DNA from: Onstottus_B arcticum
GTDB lineage: Bacteria; Acidobacteriota; Blastocatellia; UBA7656
Direction of reading: 5' to 3'
NCBI GenBank assembly: GCA_038040485.1
Contig: JBBPIE010000011.1
Location: 62,001-126,000 of the forward strand
DNA: 64,000 bases
Shown here: in pieces, positions 34,314 through 42,399 of the stretch
Layout: each line of letters opens with the position of its first letter
Position numbering within the stretch: position 1 is the stretch's first letter
Notes under the pieces: model-generated
Database searches by the model: none
Seen by the model: only the letters and a program-made list of their open reading frames with translations
What the model was told of the DNA's origin: nothing
Position numbers and translations under genes: made by a program

Positions 34314-35126
34314 TCGCGCTTCAATCTCCGCAACGTACGCCATCGCGGCTTCTTCTGCGCGAGAGTTGACCGTCAGCTCCTTCGAAGCGAGACCCGCGCG
34401 AAGCTCACGATACATATCAGCAGCCGCACGAAGAGCAGCGGCACACGACCGGGCATCATAAGCCGCAACCGTCGCTTGCATCTGTTTCGCTAGCTTTGGC
34501 GCCGCAAACTCTAGCTTGCGCACCCCGGCGGGACGGTGTCTGCTGACGACCGACGCGAGCGGCCCGAGCACTTCAGCTCGCAGATACGCCAAAAAGTTTA
34601 TGGCCTCGAACAACTCGCCTCGCCCGATCTTCGCCGCGCCGTAGTGAGTCCAAATCCAGAAGCGGTCCTCGATCCACTGGAGATCGGGTTGAGGATAGAG
34701 TGCAGGCGAAGGTCGAAGCGCCGCGCTGAATCGTCCGTCTCGCTCCCAGAGAATCGCCGGATCCTCGACTCGCGCAGCCGCGTCGTCGAGACTGATGAAC
34801 TTGAGATCCACGTGAAGCAGCGGTGGACCATAAAGACAGATCATGAGCCGGGGCTCGCCGACGTGCTCGCCTGTGAATGAGGCGAGCAGCGGGCCGATGC
34901 TCGCAGCGATTGCACGCCGTTCGTTCAGGACGGATTGATAGGAGTCGGGTTCAATTGCGATCACAAGGTCGAGATCGCTGAACTCGTCGATAGACTGAGT
35001 AAGGTAAGACCCGCCGGCCGCAACGCCAACGAGACGCGAGTCGTGCTTCAACCGATCGACTGCGTTGGTGAGAAACTCGGCGTGGGGCTTGGGAAGTGCG
35101 CTGCTACCTGAGTACGTTTCCATCAT
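34302..35126 (-). CDS. Nucleotidyltransferase-fold protein (aminoglycoside 6-adenylyltransferase-like)
   Basis: 274 residues. 'GVAAGGSYLTQSIDEFSDLD' is the pol-beta nucleotidyltransferase motif (G-G/S-x9-D-x-D). A helical C-terminal region ('FEAINFLAYLRAEVLGPLAS') follows as in ANT(6)-like and MNT proteins. The substrate could be an aminoglycoside or another hydroxyl compound. The stop codon (TAG in GGTTTCTAG) lies inside the adjacent repeat, so the original C-terminus may have been changed by the repeat. It is 12 bp downstream of the double GNAT gene. Confidence 0.85.
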   Translation of the reverse strand: MMETYSGSSALPKPHAEFLTNAVDRLKHDSRLVGVAAGGSYLTQSIDEFSDLDLVIAIEPDSYQSVLNERRAIAASIGPLLASFTGEHVGEPRLMICLYGPPLLHVDLKFISLDDAAARVEDPAILWERDGRFSAALRPSPALYPQPDLQWIEDRFWIWTHYGAAKIGRGELFEAINFLAYLRAEVLGPLASVVSRHRPAGVRKLEFAAPKLAKQMQATVAAYDARSCAAALRAAADMYRELRAGLASKELTVNSRAEEAAMAYVAEIEARCGF

Positions 35127-35138
35127 CAGCGAATATCG

Positions 35139-36122
35139 TTATTTCTTCTCGCGGAAGAACACCTGAAAAGTGTGAATCGTTCTGAAGCCGCAAGATTCAT
35201 ACAGATGAAGCGCGCTCGCGTTTGCGCTGGTCACTGCCAAAGAAGCTGAATCGAAACCGCGGCGTGCGTACTCGAGCAGCGCGCGGTTTATCATCCTCCG
35301 GCCCAGCCCCCGCCCCTGATGCGCTGGGTGCACCGATATCTGCCCGATGTGTCCCGCGCCCGACGCGATCCGGGACGCGATCAGAACGCCGACAAGTTTG
35401 CCGGCCGCGGCCTGATATGCCACTTGTGAAACGCCATTCAAAAAGTCGCCGCACCAGACGTGATCAGTCAGGATCGTCAAGAGCTCGCCGCAACCCGACT
35501 CGCTGCGATACTGAGTGTTGATCCGCGAGTCGTGCCGGCCTCGATACGACCGGTGGATGACTTCGGCCGCGCTAGCGAAGTCGCCGTCTTCCCAGGCTCG
35601 TATCGATATGCCGCTTGCTTCCGTGAACTCCCGCGATTCGAACGCCTCGTCAGCACGTGGAGTGAGTTCCATCGTCATGTAGTGACGGTCGAAGCGCTCA
35701 AACCCGCGAGCTTCCAACAAAACGGTTGAGGCCTCGTTCCCAACACTCACGCACTGGCTCTCGATTCTGCGAACGCCGGGCGCGTGATCCATCTCATCAA
35801 CCATAGCGGCGGTCATCTGGCGATCAATACCCAACCCTCTCCAGCTTTTTGAAACATAGATGTCGCCGATCGAGCCCCGCCCGCCCTCGACAACGTAGTA
35901 GCTGAAGCCTACCGCGAGTGTCCCGCTCATCGCGGCAAAGCCGGCCAGTTCGCCGTCGCGCGCCACCTGCCGGATCATACGGCTCGGCCCGCTGTAGTCC
36001 CATCTCAACAGCTCAAGCCATTCGTCGCATTGCTCATCGAAAAGCGGTTCGAGCGAAGCGAAGCCCGCCTCGCGGAGAGAAACTATTTCCAGTTCGGTGT
36101 TTAGTATTGGAGCAGTTGCCAT
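35139..36122 (-). CDS. Protein of two tandem GNAT acetyltransferase domains
   Basis: 327 residues. First domain: 'GSIGDIYVSKSWRGLGIDRQ' (acetyl-CoA loop R-G-L-G-I) with 'VLLEARGFERFDRHYMTMEL'. Second domain: 'GHIGQISVHPAHQGRGLGRR' (Q-G-R-G-L-G) with 'SALHLYESCGFRTIHTFQVF'. The first loop is less canonical, so the second is probably the active one. Substrate unknown. It precedes the nucleotidyltransferase with a 12-bp gap, suggesting a shared transcript of two group-transfer enzymes. Confidence 0.88.
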   Translation of the reverse strand: MATAPILNTELEIVSLREAGFASLEPLFDEQCDEWLELLRWDYSGPSRMIRQVARDGELAGFAAMSGTLAVGFSYYVVEGGRGSIGDIYVSKSWRGLGIDRQMTAAMVDEMDHAPGVRRIESQCVSVGNEASTVLLEARGFERFDRHYMTMELTPRADEAFESREFTEASGISIRAWEDGDFASAAEVIHRSYRGRHDSRINTQYRSESGCGELLTILTDHVWCGDFLNGVSQVAYQAAAGKLVGVLIASRIASGAGHIGQISVHPAHQGRGLGRRMINRALLEYARRGFDSASLAVTSANASALHLYESCGFRTIHTFQVFFREKK

Positions 36123-36225
36123 CTTCGTTGGGTCTTTGAGAATGAGCTAACGCTTTGCGGGTTGTCTCGCTTCGAGATCGATTATAAGAGCGGGCAGTTC
36201 GACGGACAACTCCGCCAGGAGTTGA

Positions 36226-36390
36226 ATGTTTATAGAAGGGTGTTGTTCTACACAGCGCACCCCAGCGGGGTGCTATGTCGATCACGCGGCGATCGTACGC
36301 GGATTGATCCGGCACATTGCACCCCGCTGGGGTGCGGATGTCGTACGGACCACGCCCCTATAAACATAGCACCCCCGCTGGGGTGCCAAC
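36226..36390. repeat. Three GCACCCC-GGGGTGC palindromes inside an outer inverted repeat
   Basis: GCACCCCAGCGGGGTGC at 36257-36273, GCACCCCGCTGGGGTGC at 36319-36335 and a near copy at 36369-36386. Outer arms TGTTTATAGAAGGGTG and CGCCCCTATAAACA enclose them. It lies between the ybbP stop (36438) and the GNAT start (36122). Confidence 0.85.
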
Positions 36391-36437
36391 CCGTTATGAA
36401 CAGGTTTCGTGCTCTCGCCAATCCGGCCCCACGAACG

Positions 36438-38966
36438 CTACTGCGCCCGGAGCGTCACTAGCGGCTTGCGCGACAGCACGTCAAACGTCGAGATCGCGCC
36501 AACTACTGTCACAAGCAACACCGTCCCAGCCACTCCGCCAAAGTTGATCGCAGCAGTGAAGCTCCACGGAATCTCAAACACCCACCGCGACGCCGCATAA
36601 GACAACCCTGCGCCCGCAGCCGACCCGATTATCCCGGCTACCAATCCCATCAATCCGTATTCGGCCAGCAAAATCTTCAGCAGTGTCTTTCGCTTCGCGC
36701 CCAGAGTCTTCAGCACCGCCGTCTCGTAGACGCGTTGGAACTTTGTCATCGCAAGCGACCCAGCCAAAATCAGAATCCCGCTCAGCAAAACAAACAGTCC
36801 GACGAATGAAACCGCCAGCGTGATGTTGTTCAGGATTCGTTGAATCGAGCGAACGACATCAACCACATCTATCACCGAGACATTGGGGAACTTATCAACA
36901 AGCGCGCGCTGGAAACGCGACCGGTCGATTTCCTCGGCTGGTCCGCTCAGCGCGCCGACCATCATCTGAGGCGCGTTCTCGAGAGTGCCGGGTCGGAACA
37001 GCACCATGAAACCGGTTCGCGAGTTCCGCCAGTCAACCTTACGAATGCTTGTTACTCGCGCTGTGAGCTTGCGGCCCTGCACGTCGAACGTGATCGAGCC
37101 TCCCACGTCGAGTCCGGAAAGACCCTTCATGCTCTCCTCAATCGAAGCCTCCGGTTCGGGCGAAGGCGTCGCGTCCCAGAACTCTCCCGCGATCACTTTC
37201 TCATTCTCCGCAAGCGCCGGACGGTAGGTCACCACATACTCGCGCGAAAGCCTTCCTCGCTCGCGTTTCATCTCGTCTTTGTCAAAGTCCACTTCTGCGC
37301 CGTTCACCGCGACGATCCGCATTCGTACCGTCGGGACGAGCAGCGGGCGTTCGCCGGTCGCCTCCAACACCAGATCAGATACACCCTGCGCCTGATCCTT
37401 CTGCACGTCTATCAGGAACATATTCGGAACGTTGCCGCCGCGGGTGATGTCAAACTCGCGAACCAGATTCGATTGAAGCGACTGGATCGTGATGACCAGG
37501 AACACGCCGAGGCCGACTACCATGATGATGACTCGGGTCTGGTTGCCAGGCCGGTGAAGGCTGTTGATCGCTTGTCTCAATGCGAACGAGGAGAACGGCC
37601 GCGTGCGCCGAACAAGAAAGATCAAAAGCGTAGCCGCAAGATAAAGCGCGCCGGCGGTTACCGCGAGCGCAACAAGAAAGAACGTCCCGACGCGAAGCGA
37701 ATTGGCTTGCCACGAGACCAGCAACAGCAGGCTGAACACAACCGCGGCTGCGGTCGCCCATCGCAACGGGTCGAACTTGCGATGAGTCTCCCCGGCTTCT
37801 TCCCGCAGCAGTTCGTTTGGTTTGATGTTGCGGATACGCAGAAGCGGAAGCGCCGAGAACAGTATCGAAATCAACACGCCCGCGCCGATTCCCTGCGCGA
37901 TGGCTGAGAAACGAAGCCCGTAAGACATATATGGCGGCAGCGCGGCGGCGAATCTCGCGGCGATCAGGAGCAGGACGGCTTTGCCAAACAGCACGCCCAG
38001 AAGGCTCCCCCCTATTCCAAGCACGATGACTTGCAGGAGATAGACGGCAGTTATTCTCCAGCCGGTTCCGCCGAGGCACTTCAGAACCGCGATCGACTTC
38101 TTCTTTTGATCGATGAACACGCGAGTCACGTTCGAGATCCCGATACCGCCTAGCACCAGGATCACAAGCCCGGTGAGCGACGAATAGTTCTCGGCGCGCG
38201 AGAACTGCTCGCTCAGCCTCTCCTGCGAGTCCTTATATGAGCGGATCGTCACCACGTTGTTGTTCGGCAACTCGGCGCGCAGTTGTTTGACCAGCTCATC
38301 CATTTGACCTTGCGGCGTCGTCAGGAGAATCCTGCGGCGAGCGCGGCTGCCGAAGCCGGTCAGTCCCGCCCGCTCCACTGCCGGGCGCTCGATAAACACG
38401 CGCGAACCAAGACGAAAGCTGTTTCCGCCGCCCGGCTCCTGCGAGAAGACCCCGCGAATCTGGAAAGTTTCGCTCCCGATCTTCACCTCGTCTCCAACCT
38501 TCAGCGCGAGCCGGTCGAGCAACGACGGCGCAACCACCGCACCGTTATTTTCAACAAGAGAGTAGTCGAATCTCTCTCCGCTGGTCAGCTTGAAATCACC
38601 GGCCAAAGGAAAGGCCGGCTCGATGCCTTTCAGCTCGATCATCACCGCGCCTTCGCGTGCGGGGTCGGCGGGCCGAAGCATCGTCGCCGAGTCGATCGTC
38701 TCGGTTCTGCCTTCGACAAGCGGCGCTACGGCTAAGCGATTGATCACCGCAATCGTTTCATCGGTCCATGGCCGGTTTGTGTCTATCTGCACGTCGGCGG
38801 TGAGCAGGTTCCGAGCTTCGGAAGCGACGGCCACAGCCGCGTTTTGAAGCATCGAGCGCCCGGCTGCGATCGAGCCGACGCCGATCGCTATGCAAAGAAA
38901 AAAGAAGAGAAGCCGCCGCCACGCAGTTCGAAGTTCGCGTCGCGCCATCTGCAGGATGAATTTCAC
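36438..38966 (-). CDS. ybbP: ABC transporter permease, YbbP/FtsX family
   Basis: 842 residues with the two-half FtsX layout: an N-terminal helix, a large MacB-like periplasmic domain, three helices ('VLGGIGISNVTRVFIDQKKK', 'VLKCLGGTGWRITAVYLLQV'), a central pair of helices, a second periplasmic domain and three C-terminal helices ('VFVGL' class, 'ETAVLKTLGAKRKTLLKILL'). E. coli YbbAP has the same permease form and lies beside tesA, as here. It probably extrudes or remodels envelope lipid-type substrates. A 146-bp gap holding a dispersed palindrome separates it from ybbA. Confidence 0.88.
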   Translation of the reverse strand: MKFILQMARRELRTAWRRLLFFFLCIAIGVGSIAAGRSMLQNAAVAVASEARNLLTADVQIDTNRPWTDETIAVINRLAVAPLVEGRTETIDSATMLRPADPAREGAVMIELKGIEPAFPLAGDFKLTSGERFDYSLVENNGAVVAPSLLDRLALKVGDEVKIGSETFQIRGVFSQEPGGGNSFRLGSRVFIERPAVERAGLTGFGSRARRRILLTTPQGQMDELVKQLRAELPNNNVVTIRSYKDSQERLSEQFSRAENYSSLTGLVILVLGGIGISNVTRVFIDQKKKSIAVLKCLGGTGWRITAVYLLQVIVLGIGGSLLGVLFGKAVLLLIAARFAAALPPYMSYGLRFSAIAQGIGAGVLISILFSALPLLRIRNIKPNELLREEAGETHRKFDPLRWATAAAVVFSLLLLVSWQANSLRVGTFFLVALAVTAGALYLAATLLIFLVRRTRPFSSFALRQAINSLHRPGNQTRVIIMVVGLGVFLVITIQSLQSNLVREFDITRGGNVPNMFLIDVQKDQAQGVSDLVLEATGERPLLVPTVRMRIVAVNGAEVDFDKDEMKRERGRLSREYVVTYRPALAENEKVIAGEFWDATPSPEPEASIEESMKGLSGLDVGGSITFDVQGRKLTARVTSIRKVDWRNSRTGFMVLFRPGTLENAPQMMVGALSGPAEEIDRSRFQRALVDKFPNVSVIDVVDVVRSIQRILNNITLAVSFVGLFVLLSGILILAGSLAMTKFQRVYETAVLKTLGAKRKTLLKILLAEYGLMGLVAGIIGSAAGAGLSYAASRWVFEIPWSFTAAINFGGVAGTVLLVTVVGAISTFDVLSRKPLVTLRAQ

Positions 38967-39006
38967 AGCGAATCCTCCATTTCCTTGCGGTCTTCTAACT
39001 TCAATT

Positions 39007-39104
39007 CTCTGCGTCCGGCTCTGCGTCTCCGCGTCTCTGCGGTTAGTAGGACTTCGCGCTCAGCAACCGCCGAGACACAGAGACGCAGAGCCGGACACAG
39101 AGAG
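39007..39104. repeat. Dispersed palindromic repeat, CTCTGCG/GGTTAG family, copy 2
   Basis: CTCTGCGTCTCCGCGTCTCTG...CGGTTAG (39007-39047) faces CAACCGCCGAGACACAGAGA (39063-39104). It sits inside the ybbA-ybbP operon gap, in the transcript of two genes, so a read-through RNA would carry a stable hairpin there. Confidence 0.85.
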
Positions 39105-39112
39105 ACTCCAAA

Positions 39113-39820
39113 TCAGGACACTACCTCACTAGCTTCGGTGATTGCGCCGGGTTGATCGCTGTCCATCACCACTCGCCCGTCTCTAAGCGAGATTTGCCGG
39201 TCCGCCTCCGCCGCAAGCTCGTGATCATGCGTCACCAGCACAAGCGTCGCTTTGCGTTTCCGGTTCATATCGACCATCAGATCAAACACGTGCCGGCCGT
39301 TGTGCGAATCGAGATTGCCCGTAGGCTCGTCGGCAAGAAGGATTGACGGATTGTTAGCGAACGCGCGCGCGATGGCTACGCGCTGGCGCTCGCCGCCGGA
39401 AAGCTGCGAAGGATAATGATGCGCGCGAGCTACCAGGTCGACGTCCAGAAGCAACCGGTCCGCTCGCTCTTTTGCATTGCGCTCGCCCGCGATCTCCATC
39501 GGCACCAGAATGTTCTCGAGCGCTGTCAGCGACGGGATCAGGTGGAAAGACTGGAACACGAACCCGATCTTCTCGCCTCGAAGCTCGGCGAGCCTGTCTT
39601 CGTTCATCGCCGTGATCCCCTGGCCATCGATGCGAACCTCGCCCGAAGTCGGCGCGTCGAGTCCCGCAATCAAACCGAGCAGCGTTGACTTGCCGCTCCC
39701 GGAGGGCCCGACTACCGAGATAAACTGGCCGTCGGGAATGACCAGATCGAGCGAGTGAAGAATGGTCAGCATCTCCGCGCCCGACGGCACAACTTTGGAA
39801 ACCTTGTATAATTCGATCAT
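39113..39820 (-). CDS. ybbA: ABC transporter ATPase, YbbA type
   Basis: 235 residues from the ATG at 39820; the longer frame only translates the GGGAGCGCGGGCG repeat ('RCGRDARAPR') and was rejected. Walker A 'VVGPSGSGKSTLLGLIAGLD', signature 'SQLSGGERQRVAIARAFANN', Walker B 'ILLADEPTGNLD' and the switch His 'LVTHDHELA'. It powers the YbbP permease. The start codon overlaps the tesA start on the other strand, so the two genes share no non-coding DNA between them. The tesA-ybbA-ybbP arrangement matches E. coli. Confidence 0.9.
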   Translation of the reverse strand: MIELYKVSKVVPSGAEMLTILHSLDLVIPDGQFISVVGPSGSGKSTLLGLIAGLDAPTSGEVRIDGQGITAMNEDRLAELRGEKIGFVFQSFHLIPSLTALENILVPMEIAGERNAKERADRLLLDVDLVARAHHYPSQLSGGERQRVAIARAFANNPSILLADEPTGNLDSHNGRHVFDLMVDMNRKRKATLVLVTHDHELAAEADRQISLRDGRVVMDSDQPGAITEASEVVS

Positions 39821-40583
39821 GAATTTCCCACAAAGCCTGGGAGCGCGGGCGTCTCGCCCGCATCTTCTTTTCTTTCTGCTCGCCTCGTTCCGCCTTGGAG
39901 AGCGCGCGTCCTGCCCGCATCTTCTCTTTGCGTTTCTAGTCGCATTTTCACTTTCCGCGTGCAGCGGCGCGCCTTCGAAGCCGCCCGCCGACTCGCGCGG
40001 CGCTGCGTCATCATCCCCGGCAGCTTCAAAGAGTGTACCGAAGATAGTCGCGTTCGGCGACAGCCTCACCGCCGGGTTAGGGTTGCCCCAATCGGCGAGC
40101 TACCCCTCGCTGCTTCAAAAGAAACTCGCCGCCGATGGCCTCGAGTACGAAGTGGTGAACGCCGGCGTTTCAGGAGACACAACCGCGGGCGGACTGAGGC
40201 GAATCGACTGGGCGCTTGAAGGCGGTGACGTGCGAATCGTCATCCTCGAGCTTGGCGCAAACGACATCTTGCGCGGCCAGCCGATCGATCAGATGAAGAA
40301 GAATCTTGCGGCGACCATCGAGCGCGCTCAGGCGCGAGGCGCTCGCGTGCTGCTTGCCGGGATGGAAGCTCCGACCAGCACAGGCTCTGACTACCGGCGC
40401 GAAATCCACGAAGCGTTCGTCGAGCTTGCGCGCGAGCATCAACTGGCGATGATTCCATTTTTTCTGGAGGGTGTAGCGGGAATCGACTCATTGAATCAGG
40501 CCGACGGCATTCACCCAAATGCCGACGGAACAAAGATCGTTGCCGAGACCGTCTATCGTTCGCTCCGGCCGCTACTGGATTAG
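39819..40583 (+). CDS. tesA: SGNH-fold esterase/lysophospholipase, TesA-like lipoprotein
   Basis: 254 residues from the ATG at 39819. The SGNH motifs are 'VAFGDSLTAGLG' (block I Ser), 'NAGVSGDTTAGGL' (block II Gly), 'VILELGANDILRG' (block III Asn) and 'DGIHPNADGT' (block V Asp and His). The leader ends in 'LSAC', a good lipobox, so it should be a lipoprotein. Residues 6-36 of the leader ('LGARASRPHLLFF' and 'LGERASCPHLLFAF') are two translated copies of the repeat at 39836-39927. No good ribosome site precedes the ATG. E. coli TesA is a simple periplasmic protein; here it is anchored. Confidence 0.85.
   Translation: MNFPQSLGARASRPHLLFFLLASFRLGERASCPHLLFAFLVAFSLSACSGAPSKPPADSRGAASSSPAASKSVPKIVAFGDSLTAGLGLPQSASYPSLLQKKLAADGLEYEVVNAGVSGDTTAGGLRRIDWALEGGDVRIVILELGANDILRGQPIDQMKKNLAATIERAQARGARVLLAGMEAPTSTGSDYRREIHEAFVELAREHQLAMIPFFLEGVAGIDSLNQADGIHPNADGTKIVAETVYRSLRPLLD
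39836..39927. repeat. GGGAGCGCGGGCGT repeat, two direct copies forming the tesA leader
   Basis: CTGGGAGCGCGGGCGTCTCG with CCCGCATCTTC (39837-39867) is followed by CTTGGAGAGCGCGCGTCCTG with CCCGCATCTTC (39894-39925). Both lie in the tesA signal-peptide codons. The same phrase is inside mfd (23943-24080). Confidence 0.85.
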
Positions 40584-40590
40584 CTGGTTG

Positions 40591-40737
40591 ACGTAGCGCA
40601 CGCTGCCAGCTTGCGATGAGGAATGCAGCTCTGAGGTAGCGCATGCTGCCAGCTTGCGCTCTCTCGGCCCTTGCATCGCCTGATCGCAAGCTGGCAGCGT
40701 GCGCTACGTCGATCGCAAGCTGGCAGCGTGCGCTACG
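40591..40737. repeat. Palindrome of four GTAGCGCACGCTGCCAGC units
   Basis: Two units read ACGTAGCGCACGCTGCCAGC (40591 and near 40636) and two are the complement GCTGGCAGCGTGCGCTACGT (to 40710 and 40737). It fills the gap between convergent tesA and the HEAT protein, whose TAA stop abuts it. Confidence 0.88.
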
Positions 40738-41706
40738 TTATTCAAAGTGTCGTCGCAATACTTCCAGCAGTTCCGCGTGATAACGGCCGCCGATCGCGGC
40801 CTCCACGCGACTTCGGATCGTCTCATCCTGACGGTAGATTCCGAGCGCGGCGATCGCGGCGGTCGCCATTCTGACCTCGCCCGCTTCGATCACCGATATC
40901 AGGAAGTCGCGCGCTGCTTCATCTCTAGTCAGCGCCATCGGAAGCAAAAGAGTCTTCTTGAACTCGCGGTCGAAAGTAGCAGTCCACTTTTCCTTCAGCA
41001 GATCGATGACCCCCGGCACTCGCGACTCCGAAAGCGCGAGCGCCGCGTGTTCATACAGCAACGGATACTTCGGATCTACAAACCTGGCCACGAACTCGAA
41101 GGCTGCGCTCGGCGAAGAAACCATCAATGCCTGGAAGCACTCAGCCAGCACCGCCGGCTCTTCGTCTCCGATGAGCGCCTTGAATCTCAACAGCGGCGCT
41201 GCGGCCGGGCCGCAGTGTCCAAGCGCCCGCGCAGCCCCTAAGCGCGCGTCGGCCTCCTTGTCCGCAAGCAGCGCCGCAAGTTCGTTAAGCGCGCTCAGCG
41301 AACCTGTTTGGACCAGACCCAGGCCGCAGAGCGCCCGCAAGGGCGCGGCGGTGTCGCCGCTGCCGCCCCAGCTTGGCTCGAGCTGGACGTGACGGATGCC
41401 GGTTAGATAAAGCTGTTCGTCGTCACACTCGGCGGCTAGCAGCGCTTTGACGACGGCGGTCTTTGCGACGCAGCCCTTGTCGGTCTTCGCGGGGTCGACC
41501 ATGAAGCGATGAAAAGCCGCGATCAGATCGGTGACTAGTTCGTGGTTCTCGATGCGAGCAATGATCTCGGCGGCTTTGGCAGCCACAAGGCTGATCTTGC
41601 TTGCGAGATGTTTTTGAAGTTGCTTGCGGGTGTCGGGAGTATCGGCGGATTTGCTAAGACTGGCGAGTTCGGCGAGCCGGTCTTCTATTGAGGGTCCTTT
41701 TGCCAC
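40738..41706 (-). CDS. HEAT-repeat protein
   Basis: 322 residues, no signal peptide, all helical. Repeats are visible as 'ADKEADARLGAARALGHCGP', 'IGDEEPAVLAECFQALMVS' and 'LISVIEAGEVRMATAAIAAL', typical of PBS-lyase/HEAT scaffolds that bind proteins. No catalytic motif. The stop codon abuts the GTAGCGCACG palindrome. The role is unknown. Confidence 0.8.
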   Translation of the reverse strand: MAKGPSIEDRLAELASLSKSADTPDTRKQLQKHLASKISLVAAKAAEIIARIENHELVTDLIAAFHRFMVDPAKTDKGCVAKTAVVKALLAAECDDEQLYLTGIRHVQLEPSWGGSGDTAAPLRALCGLGLVQTGSLSALNELAALLADKEADARLGAARALGHCGPAAAPLLRFKALIGDEEPAVLAECFQALMVSSPSAAFEFVARFVDPKYPLLYEHAALALSESRVPGVIDLLKEKWTATFDREFKKTLLLPMALTRDEAARDFLISVIEAGEVRMATAAIAALGIYRQDETIRSRVEAAIGGRYHAELLEVLRRHFE

Positions 41707-41741
41707 AACTTTCTTTGCAGACGCGGATGCGCTGCTTTGGT

Positions 41742-42362
41742 TTACTGGCGGCGAGCGCGGCGCGGAAGTTTTACCCGACGATAAACCTGAGCGACGGTCA
41801 GCGTCAGCCCAACCGATTCGAGTTTCAGTTCATCGCTTAGTTCGGTGAGCACGTGCCAACCCCAGCGGCCGCCTCGCCCTCGGCGGAACACCTCGATCTG
41901 CGCCCGATCCTGGGAAACGATGACGTACTCCTTCAAGCTCTTCACCTGCTTGTAAGCCACCAGCTTCTCAGCGCGGTCGATGCGCTTGGTGGTGCGCGAA
42001 GTCACTTCTATGATGAGTCGCGACTGTTTTCGATAATACTCATTCGCGCTCGGCCCATCGCACGCAACAACGACGTCGGGATAGTAGAAGACGCTCTCGC
42101 TAACCGAGAACTTCATGTCGGCGATGAATACCTCGCACGGTCCATCATCAAGGTGACCATCGAGCTTAGCCGCAAAGTTAAGGGAGATGCGGTTATGCCT
42201 GTCGCTTCCGCCGGCCATCGCGAAGACCTGGCCGTCGATGTACTCGTGGCGAACGCGGCCGTCCTTCTCGCCTTCGATGTACTCGTGGCGAACGCGGCCG
42301 TCCTTCTCGCCTTCGAGATACTCTTCCACGCTCGCGCGTTGTAATCGCTTCGGCACGCTCAT
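41742..42362 (-). CDS. Uma2 family nuclease (DUF820) with tandem 13-residue duplication
   Basis: 206 residues. 'VFYYPDVVVACDGPSANEYY' and 'SRLIIEVTSRTTKRIDRAEK' carry the PD-(D/E)xK catalytic pattern of the Uma2/DUF820 family. The family's 'ExxxGxxxxMxxxxxxH' region is present as 'EYIDGQVFAMAGGSDRHNRI'. The segment 'EGEKDGRVRHEYI' occurs twice in a row (perfect 39-bp repeat, 42237-42314), so the N-terminal part is 13 residues longer than expected. Uma2 genes are common in cyanobacteria and Acidobacteria; the target is unknown. Confidence 0.88.
   Translation of the reverse strand: MSVPKRLQRASVEEYLEGEKDGRVRHEYIEGEKDGRVRHEYIDGQVFAMAGGSDRHNRISLNFAAKLDGHLDDGPCEVFIADMKFSVSESVFYYPDVVVACDGPSANEYYRKQSRLIIEVTSRTTKRIDRAEKLVAYKQVKSLKEYVIVSQDRAQIEVFRRGRGGRWGWHVLTELSDELKLESVGLTLTVAQVYRRVKLPRRARRQ
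42237..42314. repeat. Perfect 39-bp tandem repeat within the Uma2 gene
   Basis: Units 42237-42275 and 42276-42314 are identical and in frame (13 codons). The lack of any mismatch means a very recent slippage or an actively contracting array. Confidence 0.95.
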
Positions 42363-42399
42363 GATTTACTCGCGGAATCTTAGCACACGATGCTCTCGT

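Noticed and set aside
34192..34314. N-terminal extension of the DinB gene (RNQKPETRNQKPE)
   Set aside because: It is a translated GGTTTCTG repeat; the family starts at 34191.
39821..40069. N-terminal extension of the YbbA ATPase
   Set aside because: It translates the antisense of the GGGAGCGCGGGCG repeat and the tesA coding region.
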